From positions 1-64,000 of the forward strand of contig JAYKKM010000009.1 in assembly GCA_035772405.1 (NCBI GenBank): a stretch of DNA of 64,000 nucleotides. The letters run 5' to 3'. The notes under the pieces are model-generated. The model saw nothing but the letters and a program-made list of their open reading frames with translations, was not told the DNA's origin and ran no database searches. This document shows, piece after piece, positions 12,506 to 22,019 of this stretch (position 1 is the stretch's first letter; every line of letters starts with the position of its first letter). Position numbers and translations under genes: made by a program. The DNA comes from Chrysogorgia sp. JL179-B06. Lineage: Eukaryota > Cnidaria > Anthozoa > Scleralcyonacea > Chrysogorgiidae.

Positions 12506-13568
12506 GCTCGAAATTGAATAGTCCTTACATAAGATATACTAATAAATTATGTGCTTTATTATAATATTGCAGAATAACAAATGTTAATACAAATTTTGAA
12601 TGGCAGATTTTATACTTTTATTTAAATTATCCATCACCATTGTTTCACTCGGTCACTTTGCAACCTCATCCACAATGGAATAATTGCAATACTTGATAAT
12701 TAGCCTATATAGTGAGTACCAGTACTGGTGGTAAGGATGTAAAAAAGTACAGATTATAGCTGTATTTATACTGCAAGTCTATAGGACTAACCAGGACCAA
12801 CCTGGCTGGATGCCACCTTGGGCCTGGCTTACATTTTACTCACTTTAATAGTCTAAACATGCACCACACTGGTTATAACAATCAGTGTTTATACGCTCAT
12901 CTGATGGCATGTTGGTCTGGCCAATGGCTTAGTGTGTTTGTGTGAACACCTTTGTCGTGTATTAGGCCTAGACAATGCCAGTCCTAGGCTTGCAATTTAT
13001 ATATTTACACAGCTTTTGAAATCTTCTCGAAAGCTTCTCGAAATTGAATAGTCCTTACATACCGTAAGATATACCAATAAATTATGTGCTTTATTATAAT
13101 ATTGCAGAATAACAAATGTTAATACAAATTTTGAATGGCAGATTTTATACTTTTATTTAAATTAGCCATCACCATTGTTTCGCTCGGTCACTTTGCAACC
13201 TCATCCACAATGGAATAATTACAATACTTGATAATTAGCCTATATAGGTAGTGAGTACCAGTACTGGTGGTAAGGATGTAAAAAAGTACAGATTATAGCT
13301 GTATTTATACTGCAAGTCTATAGGACTAACCAGGACCAACCTGGTTGGATGCCACCTTGGGCCTGGCTTACATTTTACTCACTTTAATAGTGTAAACATA
13401 CACCATACTGGCTATAACAATCAGCATTTATACGCTCATCTGATATTATGGCATATGCCCTTCTGGTCAATGGCTTAGTGTGTCTGTTTAAATTCACCTT
13501 TGTCCGGGATAGTAGGCCTGGACAGTGCCAGTCCTAGGCTTTCAATGTATATTTTTACACAGCTTTTG
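12506..13568. repeat. Tandem duplication of a ~530 bp unit
   Basis: The sequence from about 12506 to 13035 is repeated at about 13036-13568 with very high similarity. Both copies begin CTCGAAATTGAATAGTCC and end near ACACAGCTTTTGAA. The few differences include a CCGT insertion near 13062, a GTAG duplication near 13247, and scattered substitutions. This indicates a recent duplication. No open reading frame is shared by the copies, so I see no gene here. Confidence 0.9.
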
Positions 13569-13825
13569 AAGGATAAATACTGTATAATGTATAATTGGGT
13601 AGGTTAACACTCACTGTGTCAGGGTTTTTTTGTCATTTCAATTTTTGAAATTGTGTTACCGGGTACTTGAATACCATTGAAATACTGGTACATGAATGTG
13701 CATAATTATATAATATTAATAAAAGTTAAGAAACAGAAGTCTTCTAAAAGAATAAAAGGTTTATCAGACTTATCAATTTGGTCTAGGATTAAATTTAGGT
13801 ATGCAATCTTTTGGTAGCTGCTACT

Positions 13826-14017
13826 AACAATTAGACAATAAGGAACATACAGATTACATTATTACAGAAGGGTACATGTATCTGCTTATACTGACAATTA
13901 GACAATAAGGAACATGCAGATTACATTATTACAGTAGGGTACATGTATCTGCTTATACTGACAATTAGGCAATAAGGAACATGCAGATTACATTATTACA
14001 GTAGGGTACATGTATGT
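13826..14017. repeat. Three tandem copies of a ~67 bp unit
   Basis: Three head-to-tail copies share ACAATTAG.CAATAAGGAAC, AT.CAGATTACATTATTACAG and AGGGTACATGTAT. The third copy is truncated after GTACATGTATG. An AT-rich, partly palindromic stretch (14135-14222) follows. Confidence 0.85.
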
Positions 14018-14459
14018 ACAAGGTTATGCAGTCTCGTGAATACAATTGTACTTTGAGTAAAATTATGAGTATGCCACTGTTACGGTACTGTAAACATGCA
14101 TGTTGAAATTTATTATTAAAAGCATAACTGACATAATTAACTTTAATTATGTAATATATAATTAATAAAATTATTATTTAAATTAATAATTATTAAAATT
14201 AATTATTAATTTCAATAATCAATAGTTACACAATTGGTTTCCAACCCTGCCTGCGAGACAATTGTGTTGGCAGACTTTCCCACTTGGGTTCTGTTCAGTA
14301 CACTACCCACAAATTGCACCCAAAAAATAAGCAGTTTGAAAATCTGTTCAGTTTGGCAATATTAAAGCCTCAAACAGTAAGCGGGCGAGGGGTTGTTGCG
14401 TACACGTATTTCTAGTTAATAAGATAATGATGGGCTGATTTGGTCCAATTTTTCTGAAT

Positions 14460-14650
14460 AAAATCAATCGACTTGCAAGACAAAGTTTGTCAATAGTGGT
14501 ACCAATGTAGTTTGATGAATAATTCTAAAGATCTTGATTCAAAGGCATCATCCAAAATGAGTCGAGAAACATCGTTTCTGTAATTTAAAAAGTTCATCAA
14601 GTAGACCAGCATTACAATTCCCCCAAACTGATAAACAGTTTCGACAGTTG
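14460..14650 (-). pseudogene. Short LINE polymerase C-terminal remnant
   Basis: Minus strand. NAGLLDELFKLQKRCFSTHF is readable at about 14560-14620, followed in other frames by SRSLELFIKL and PLLTNFVLQVD-like segments. The LQKRxxR and LxW/xPL pattern is the region after the RT core in CR1-like LINEs. Only about 190 bp is recognisable and it needs frame changes, so it is a fragment. Confidence 0.55.
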
Positions 14651-14899
14651 ATTCACTGATGGGGTCCACTGCATCCGCCTCGATTGTAGTTATGACGAAG
14701 TCTACATGTTTCTTGTGGCATAATTTGTTGGTCTTATTGTCGCCCCACGCTTCGCGACGCCTTGCCCCTTGTGACGCAGCGCTCCTGTCCTAGAAGTGTA
14801 GATAGCTACACAAATGTGGCTTCATTTGGAATCTCTGAGGTTCGAAGCTGCCGCTGTAACGCTTGGCCATGCGTATGAGCGCCATGTAATGTACCGATC

Positions 14900-15480
14900 A
14901 ATTCGAAACTTCACCATACCCCCCCCGGGGCCGACCGGGAATTGGAACTTTTGAAAATTTGGTCGTTCAAATTCCCATCCCCCTTGGCGAAAAAGTGTTC
15001 AAATGCCCTACTGTAGCAAGAAATTAAACGGGCAAATGCCCGACCCCATGGCCAAATTATGAAACTGGAAGTACAAAAATTCCATTCCATTTTTGACAAA
15101 CCAGTCCTTGACGAGACCAGAATCTTTCCCTTTAAAATAGAACAATAACAATCGTTCAACTGATTCCACCGACATTGTAAAGAAAATGGTGGCCGTGACA
15201 AAGCTTTAGTTAAACCGCGAGCCGGCGAAGGCTCTGGGAACGAGATTGACCGCGAGATGAAATTCCACCCGAATTCTAGAGTTCCGGTTCAAATTCCCCA
15301 CCCAGCAAAAGGCCTTGAACGTCAAATTCCCTACTCCCTGGACAAGGCTTAGAGTCAAATTCCCAGGGTATGCCCGGGGGTGATGTTTCGAATTTATCGG
15401 TACATAAGCCAGCAAATCGCGCGATCGACTGGGAGAGGAAGTTGAAACAATCGCCACATATCTCGTAAAGCATTTCACCC
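14900..15480. repeat. Degenerate CAAATTCCC-type repeat block
   Basis: Two stretches, about 14930-15060 and 15240-15380, contain repeated phrases of the kind TCAAATTCCC, CCCTGG and CAAATGCCC. They look like copies of one interspersed repeat. The open frames across it have no recognisable domain and probably reflect the CG-rich composition. Confidence 0.4.
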
Positions 15481-16574
15481 ATGTCAAAATATCTGACACC
15501 TCTTGTTTCTTTCCCACAGTGACTTTAGTTACAGGCACAATCGAGCACCCTTTGATGGTAAATGAAGGCGATTCGGTCGTTGGGGCCTCTAAATTTTCGG
15601 AGAAGATCGGCCATCTCGAGAAACTTGTTTTCTAGTATGGTCGAAATGACTTTCGGTGGGCGACCGGGCCCCAGAATAAAGGCAGTTAGCAGCTGGAGGA
15701 AAACGCTTGGCAATTGTGAGCATTTGTGAAGTTCAAGCGTCCCGTTTCAAGTGTTCCCTGCCTGATTCACCAGAGTTAGCCCCACCGCAGTTAACTCGCA
15801 ATGCCAACAAATGAAGGAACAGTGTTAACATACCTTGCTGTGAGTGTGATGGCTGTGAATCGCTGGCCATACCTGAACAGGCCATGTCTGCTACTCCATA
15901 CCTTTTCTCCACACTGCTTCCTGGAATGGTGTTGCCAAGTTGCTCGAGAGCCTGGATTCGTATGTGTTGGGGTTTGCGGGACTGTTGTCCATTCACTTGC
16001 ACTACCATTCACTTGCACTACCATTTTGACCAGGCCAGTTCCGTTGACTAGAGGGCAAGTGACCAATCGATACTTGTTTGTTTGTGTGTCGTACCCCTGC
16101 TACTTTCTCCGTCATTCTACATTTCTATTTTCGCAATTTTCTTAACTTCTCGTCTGCTACTGATACTCCGCTGTCTTAGTGTCTTCGCTATGCCATCAGC
16201 AGGTGCAATGATCTGCCAAGCGTGGCGTACCTCTCATTTTACCACTCGCCCCAAGCCTTACACAGTTCATTAGTTGTTAACCGTGGTTATCTAATAACCT
16301 CATTTATTAAAAAAAGTCCATTATCACCAAGGTCGTCAACGCCATTTCAGGTGAGTGTGATATGCTGGGCAATAAACCTTCAAAATATTTTTTTAAATAT
16401 TTATTGTGTTGGCTGGTGCTTGTTTCAGCGGTTTTTTACTTTCAAATTAACGGTTTTGGTAGATTGAAAGTTCTACTGCAGGCTAATGCGATCTACTGTA
16501 GAGGGTTTATGGTGGATGGAAATTTTCGAGCGAAAACTATATACATTTTTAAGACCTATCCGGGAGAAGTTGAG
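15481..16574. other. No recognised gene
   Basis: Several overlapping frames on both strands (15733-16145) arise in a CG-richer patch. None has a recognisable domain, and none is favoured by a splice signal. A 19 bp direct repeat (CATTCACTTGCACTACCAT) lies at 15991-16024. Confidence 0.35.
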
Positions 16575-16581
16575 AAAAATT

Positions 16582-16682
16582 CTGCAACTATAAGCCCTCT
16601 GGTAGGAATCGAGCCTATGCCTGTGAGATGCCAGTGCACTGCTTTTACCACTGAGCTACAGAGTCAAGCCGCCAAGAGTGAG
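16582..16682 (-). mobile_element. tRNA-derived SINE head
   Basis: On the minus strand TAGCTCAGTGGTA fits an internal pol III A box and GGCTCGATTCC fits a B box, at tRNA-like spacing. Folding gives a partial acceptor stem (GACTCTG against CAGAGGG, 5 of 7 pairs) and a T stem. The remainder continues into non-tRNA sequence downstream (TTATAGTTGCAGAATTTTTC). This is the layout of a SINE head rather than a working tRNA gene. Confidence 0.6.
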
Positions 16683-17051
16683 CTACAAGTTATTAGAGGG
16701 CCACATGTTCATCGGATCTCTGCTGCAATAAATAATCCGTTCACCTATTTCTTTATTCAGTGAACACATTTTGATGAAATACTATTGTATTACAAATTTC
16801 GTAATTTTACGGTTATGATATTTCACATGCCAAATATACTGTATAAATTTTGGCTTTCATACTTTTTGTGCAAATATTGGTTTATTTAATATTTTTTAGT
16901 TTGAAGAAATGTTATCTCAAATATATTTCAAATATATTTCATTTTATTTAGAACGGCGCATTGTGGCGTTGCCTAATTGTAATATAATCTAATTAGAGTC
17001 CAAGATCACAAAGGTGTAATTTATTCTTAGACATGCATGGGCACTGGCATT

Positions 17052-17400
17052 TTCAAGATGGCTTCTCGTTCAGTCTTTCACGTCCGTCAAAGCACTTTAA
17101 ATTGTGTAAAGTTTGTGTTCATACAGTTACAACATCTGGTAAAAAAAACAGTGAGGAACGTGAACTTTAAGGTTTTCTTATCAAACGAAGAGAACCACTG
17201 AAATTGGATTGCACGATGAAATTGTGTCATTGCCAACACATCAAGGCCAAGTTCAGAACATGAAGCACAACTAGAAACAGATCAGATCCTTCTGATTTGA
17301 GACAAGATGAATCTAGTTCATCCTGTTATCAAAAAAGAAGAGAGAATACGAAAGTTGGCAAAAAAAGGAAGCTGGTCCTGGTTGTGGGGATGAGTTAATA
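17052..17400 (+). pseudogene. Possible 5' part of the KDZ-like gene
   Basis: An ATG at about 17058 opens MASRSVFHVRQS, in frame for a short distance. Further protein-like segments follow in other frames (for example KLCHCQHIKAKF near 17219-17255 and SSCYQKRRENTKVGKKRK near 17310-17370). It lies on the same strand as, and just upstream of, the KDZ-like exons at 17642-18322. KDZ-type proteins often start with a short basic leader before the CxC zinc region, so this may be a broken first exon. The link is an inference. Confidence 0.3.
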
Positions 17401-17641
17401 AATATGTATATATGTATGTATGTCCATCTACAGTATATATGTTAGAGTATATCCAAGCCGGATGTGGCATAATATTTAAGTTGATAATCCAATTTTGGGC
17501 AAGACTTAAATCGAGCCTAATATTACAATTTGAAACTGTGATATTGGATAGATATGAATCTAATGGTATTTTGGTATACTGCCATTATTTTATACACATA
17601 CATGTGTATATTAATTATATTGTTTTAATCAATATATTTAG

Positions 17642-18322
17642 GCCATCAACATCAAAAACAAATCCTGTTTTGTGACTGTGAGAAGGATGCAGTCACACTA
17701 GTGAAATTAATGTTATGGCCAGGCAGTATTGCTTGTGCTACCATTGCTTTGCATTTTAAATTGATGGAACTTGCCGAAACCCTTCTTCTGGAATGTCATG
17801 TCTCACTACGAAAGATCTGCGATGCATTGGGAATCATAACTAAATCTTCAATTTTACGAAAATGGGTATGTTGCACATGTTTTCTATTTACCATTGAGTA
17901 ATTTTATAAAATACAAAACAATGGACACAGAAAAAGGTTAACATTTTGATTCAAGGTTTCAACTAGCTTGCAGTCATCATTGCTGCAAGTTAGTCAAAAC
18001 TTCTTAGTGTCCATTGTTTGGTTTGGTGTGTTTTCTATTCTAATGCTCATATCACATGATTAGTGTCATGCTATTTGGGAGGTACAGGTAGAAAACACTT
18101 TGTGTTTCCAAAGCAATGTTTCCGAATTCGTAATTAAGGCATAAGGTGTATGCAATATAGAAATAATTTGTAGATTGTGCTATCGTTAATATGCACTACC
18201 GTAGGTTTTCACATATACTGCCATTACTGAATCAGTATTTTTCTTTTCTACTGCAGGTAAAGAATATTCATTCAACATTGAACAGTGATTCGTTTGATGA
18301 GTTTCAGCAATTTAACCTTTAA
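17642..18322 (+). pseudogene. KDZ-like (CxC-domain) transposase gene fragment, two exons
   Basis: Exon one (17642-17865) encodes a CxC-type zinc motif (FCDCEKD) followed by VTLVKLMLWPGS and the helix-rich LHFKLMELAETLLLECHVSL. It ends at a textbook donor (TGG/GTATGT). The intron closes with CTACTGCAG at 18256. Exon two (18257-18322) continues in frame as VKNIHSTLNSDSFDEFQQF and stops at TAA. This order (C-x-C, LVKLxLWP, LLxECxxSL, SFDEFxxF) matches my memory of the N-terminal part of KDZ (Kyakuja-Dileera-Zisupton) transposases and their relatives. The intact splice signals and open frame mean this part has decayed little. The catalytic domain is absent downstream, so the gene is truncated by a stop or the rest was lost. 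Confidence 0.55.
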
Positions 18323-18655
18323 ATATGCTTCTCAACCATTGTCCTTAGCAATAGGGTAGGGTTGTATGTATTTACATATAAGAAAAAGATGTTTGAAAAT
18401 AATCCACAGCAACCATGCATACTATTATTCCGGTATACGTCATATTCTTATCAGCGATATCCTTGATCGTCATGGTTAGTATTTTTAATATTGAACTCTC
18501 ATTGAATTCATTCACTTTACAAAAAGGTCATATTAGTTATGACCTAAAGTTACTAAATATTTAAGTGAATAAACTAGAATAAACAAGTACATTGTCAACA
18601 TTGTTTTTTTTAGAAAATCAATACGTTTCTCAAGAAATTCCTAAGAGTTTATATA

Positions 18656-18880
18656 TTAAAAGAAACGAGTTACTCCAGCCTCGATCTCAAGAGCCTGTCT
18701 ACAATTTTGATAATGGAGTAGCCTCAAATACAGAAACTCCCATAAAAATCCTTGTTCTTCAAGGCAGGTAAAAACAGATGACTTAAATTCTAAGGGAATA
18801 GTGATTTTTGAACCCTCTTGTATTGAAATATTTGTTTCCAGTCTCAGTGTTCCCAATTCCCCATTTAAACACACTACATT
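18656..18880 (-). CDS. Unrecognised possible exon
   Basis: Minus-strand frame of about 73 residues beginning near CLNGELGTLRLETNISIQEG. I recognise no domain. A coding exon is suggested only by the uninterrupted frame in AT-rich DNA and by the nearby exon at 19143-19413 on the same strand. The start Met shown by a simple scan may be internal. Confidence 0.25.
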   Translation of the reverse strand, partial: NVVCLNGELGTLRLETNISIQEGSKITIPLEFKSSVFTCLEEQGFLWEFLYLRLLHYQNCRQALEIEAGVTRFF

Positions 18881-19142
18881 TAAGGCAGTGATACTGGTTT
18901 CACTAATTCACTGGCAAGAACTTTGTATTCAAAATCTCAAGATTTGTTTAGCCAGTATCCCCTGATCTTATCTTCTGGGATAAACCCTTCAATTTATGAA
19001 GAAGTGCCAGGATAGTAAAAAGCCGGTATGGCTCGCTAGTGTCAGTATAGACTGGCAAAACCGTTATGGGTCAAGCAACATTGGTAGTTGGTGTAAAGTG
19101 ATCCTTTAAATCTGTGACCAATATATGAAACTCACTTAATTG

Positions 19143-19413
19143 TTAGTGAGTGAAGGTCTGAGGACTTCCATATCTTGTTCTGTAACAAGCGATTTTATCT
19201 TGATTAATAATTTTGTGCAAAACCCTTGAATATTCTTCCTTTTCTTCTATTATTTTGAATTCGATTTTTTCAGTATTCTTCATGATTTCTTTGATTTGTT
19301 TTAATCCTTCATAACCAGTATGCTTCTTGAATGCTATGCCATCAGGTAAACTGGTCACCTCAAAACCACCTCTAGCATAGGATACACGGATGAAGGGCAA
19401 ACCACAAGCCTCA
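19143..19413 (-). CDS. Unrecognised exon with good 3' splice site
   Basis: Read on the minus strand, TTTTTTAATCAG at 19414-19425 is a credible acceptor. It is followed by a frame of about 90 residues starting GEACGLPFIRVSYARGGFEV and ending YRTRYGSPQTFTH before a stop. The composition is protein-like: mixed charged and hydrophobic residues, with a helical middle (GLKQIKEIMKNTEKIEFKII). I do not recognise the family. It resembles the last exon of a multi-copy lineage-specific gene, but that is a guess. The relation to 18656-18880 is unknown. Confidence 0.4.
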
Positions 19414-19814
19414 CCTGATTAAAAAATACATGCATTAGTAAAAAAAAGTGTAGTACTGTGTAGGCAATATTTTGAATACAGTGAAAGGAAACAACTGGAC
19501 TCATGTAAGTCTATGTCAGACTTGTGTTTTCACGAAGCTTTGACATTACAAAAACTTGTAGTGCTTGGTGGAGGCGACAAAATCATGGCATGAGATCTTC
19601 CACATTAAACTTTTTGTTAACCCTTTGATGCCTTGGTTAAATATGACAAAAAAAGAATACTTTTTAACTGGTTTAACTTGCATTTCAAGAATTGGAAGAC
19701 TACTTTTAGTGTTATACTTACTGTATTTTCTATTATACAGTGCTGCAACATCAGCAACTTGGTATTTCTTTCTTTCAAACTGCTATTAATTTCTTGGACT
19801 TTTTTGGTGAGTAT

Positions 19815-20458
19815 TTTATTACAATAAAAAAACAATCCTGGAAATGGAACAGTCACGTTGAGTCAGTCATTAAAAAAGCCAGTAAGAGGATGTATTTTCT
19901 CCGACAGCTGAAACGTGCAAATGTCCCTTAGTGAAGACTTTTTTTTTTTGTACATGTATCAGACCTATTGTTGAATACGCCTCCCCAGTTTACCATTATG
20001 CTATTCCAGCTTACCTAAGTGACGATATCGAACGTGTTCAAAAACGGGCGCTGAACATTATTCCACTATGGTATGTCATATAGCGAGGCATTATCCACAT
20101 CTGGGCTAAGTTCACTGAAGAAGAGGTGCCAAGAAACATGCGATAAATTGTTTAACAATATCCTTAATAATTCTGAACACAAACTTTATAAGTTGTTACC
20201 TAGTTTTAATAATAACACCAGATATCCACTCAGGAAACTAAGAGCCTTTAATCTCCCGAAACTCAAGACAAATAGGTGTAGGAACTCGTACATTTTTGCT
20301 AGCGCAGTCGTAAAAAATTATTGTGTATACATATTAGGGTAGAATTTTGTCTATAACTTTGTAATTTTGTACATTTAGAACTATTGTAATTGTAATATTA
20401 TCTATCCAATGACAATGTAATTCAGCCTTGAGGCTGCAATATTGAAATTTTAATAAAC

Positions 20459-20500
<42 letters not shown>

Positions 20501-20502
20501 CA
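19815..20502 (+). pseudogene. CR1/Rex-like LINE polymerase C-terminus with (ATT)n tail
   Basis: Plus strand. SHVESVIKKASKRMYFLRQL and KRANVP (19850-19930) are the segment that follows the RT palm, and IERVQKRAL-type sequence follows near 20030. SYSEALSTSGLSSLKKRC leads into the C-terminal block FNNNTRYPLRKLRAFNLPKL and TNRCRNSYIFASAV, ending at a stop at 20342. Three frames are needed, so the copy is dead. The 3' end carries the microsatellite (ATT)n at about 20457-20501, a normal LINE tail for this clade. The element is 5' truncated and abuts a Gypsy fragment. Confidence 0.75.
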
Positions 20503-20507
20503 CTGGA

Positions 20508-21400
20508 AACCAGGGGAGTCTCCACTATTTCAGGTAGTGGAATGGTATCCTGACTTTCGATGTTGGCAGGCTGGTTTGGATCTGGATCAGTACGAATTCT
20601 CAGATGGTCTTGATGTCGCCGGATAACTTTACCATTGTTCAGCAGAACTTGGGCTACAATCCAGGTCTTAGGATGTCTGAAGTCCTTTGCATACACAGGA
20701 TAATCCATTTGTATCCATCCATCTCTCTCGTGGTAATCATGGGCTTCTTTTTGCAATGTTTGCTTGGCCATTACTCGGTCGCTGATCTTAGGAAGCACTA
20801 GATCCAGTTGGGTATGCAATTTCCGGTTCATCAGCAACTGAGCCGGTGGAACTCCAGTGGTGTAGTGTGGAGTGAGTGATGCGATACTTGAGAAGGAAGC
20901 TTGAGAGCTTGGTTTTTTAGACTTCCTTCCTCCATTTTCTCAATTCCTTCCTTGAATATATGCACTGCACGCTCTGCTTGGCCATTTGAAGCGGGATGGT
21001 ACGGTGACACTTTAATATGTTTAATACCATTCTGATTCATAAATACCTCAAATTCCCTGCTTGAAAAATTAGTTCCGTTGTCACAAACCACAGTTCTAGG
21101 CAGCCTGTGTGTAGCAAAGATATCTCTTAGCCTCTCTATTGTGGCTGTAGAGGTTGTTGATTTCATCAAATGCACTTCCAACCACTTTGAATGGGCATCC
21201 ACTAGCACGAAAAACATTTCTCCTTTCTACGGTCCCGCGTAGTCCATGTGTAGGCATGTCCAGGCCATTCCCAGGGATGAAGGGGTGCCTCTGCTGGTGC
21301 TTTCTGCTTCTACTTTTCACAATTCTTGACCTGCTGTTCAATCTCGCTATCTAGTTGCGGCCACCATATATAACTACGTGCTAAAGCCTTGGTACGGGAG
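20508..21400 (-). pseudogene. Gypsy (LTR retrotransposon) integrase remnant
   Basis: Minus strand. From high to low coordinate there are a zinc-binding N-terminal part with ARSYIWWPQLDSEIE-like sequence (21300-21390), then APLHPWEWP (21275-21300). The DDE catalytic core follows: VLVDAHSKWLEV, VVCDNGTNFSSREFEVF and SPYHPASNGQAERAV (20900-21217). The chromodomain-side tail begins around HTQLDLVLP (20600-20820) and ends in a polylinker-like stretch before the LINE tail. Two of the three acidic catalytic residues are visible (D in LVDAH, D in CDNG), and the glutamate is suggested by the AERAV helix. Frames are broken at about 21215 and 20835. No LTR is seen. The right side is cut off by the DIRS/PAT-like element at 21426. 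Confidence 0.8.
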
Positions 21401-21425
21401 TTTATTTGAAAGTAAAAATGAAGTA

Positions 21426-21506
21426 AGTACTATATTCTCATTGGTCGCTTCGCCACACAATGCCTTGTGCTGTGAGTAATTAAGAATGGGGTAAATAATT
21501 TTAGCC
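21426..21506 (-). repeat. Split direct repeat B2 (element end)
   Basis: 81 bp from AGTACTATATTCTCA to AATAATTTTAGCC, almost identical to 21746-21826. The two copies bracket a 239 bp block whose right-hand 170 bp recur at the other end of the element. As the outermost copy, this would be the 3' terminus. Confidence 0.8.
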
Positions 21507-21745
21507 CAAGGCAGTATGTGGCAAAGCGAACCTGTTGCAGCCGAGGGGAGGAGGGTGGGAAAATAAAACAAAACCCCACGCCCAATCTTGTCTGTCTTCG
21601 TGGCAAAAATGATGAAAAATTGTACCTTCCCTGGTTTGTTAAATAGTAATCTTTGTTCCCATGGGAGCTGATGCCCTGAATAGTACTTTGTGCTTCATTA
21701 ATCACGTTATTCGGCATTGCTTAGGCTAAAACGCCCCGTGAGAAT
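21507..21745 (-). repeat. Split direct repeat A2
   Basis: The part at 21579-21745 is nearly identical to 28316-28490. Shared blocks include AATCTTGTCTGTCTTCGTGG, TTTGTTCCCATGGGAGCTGA and CCCCGTGAGAATA. The inner part (21507-21578) matches 28240-28315 only weakly. Both copies contain an in-frame ATG start encoding MPNNVINEAQSTIQGISSHG. In A1 this may be the real gag start; here it is a passenger. Confidence 0.75.
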
Positions 21746-21826
21746 AGTACTATATTCTCACTGGTCGCTTTGCCACACAATGCCTTGAGCTGTGAGTAAT
21801 TAAGAATGAGGTAAATAATTTTAGCC
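21746..21826 (-). repeat. Split direct repeat B1
   Basis: 81 bp copy of the block at 21426-21506. It lies directly after the tracts that follow the recombinase gene. The sequence AGTACT at the A/B junction is shared by both B copies, and a variant (AATACT) stands at the A1 end. This is where strand exchange would be expected. Confidence 0.75.
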
Positions 21827-22019
21827 TGGCGTACCTGGACTCTCTAAAAACTTCCCATGCAGAAACCCCTCTAGTTCTTTATACTTTTTTATTAATTGAA
21901 CCACTCTATATATTACATAAATTGTTCACTCTCCAATACTCAGAAACCCTGTCAAGGAAAAGCGAGGGAGAACGCATGTAGATTGTTCCGCGACTGAAAT
22001 TCAAGTCCCAGAGACTCGG
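21827..22019. other. 3' untranslated part of the DIRS/PAT-like element
   Basis: Short stretch between B1 and the recombinase stop codon. It has no recognised feature. Confidence 0.4.

Noticed and set aside
14384..14392. GGCGAGGGG as a proven terminal inverted repeat partner of 11645-11653
   Set aside because: Only nine bases match, with no flanking similarity or target-site duplication, so it is mentioned only as a possibility.
14911..15538. Overlapping 70-110 residue minus-strand frames
   Set aside because: They lie in a CG-richer interspersed repeat with recurring phrases; no domain or splice support.
15733..16145. Overlapping frames on both strands near 15.8-16.1 kb
   Set aside because: Frames on opposite strands cover the same bases, and neither has a domain or consistent codon use.
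20334..20500. Poly-Asn tail at the end of a minus-strand frame
   Set aside because: It is the translation of the (ATT)n tail of the adjacent LINE, not part of the Gypsy integrase.
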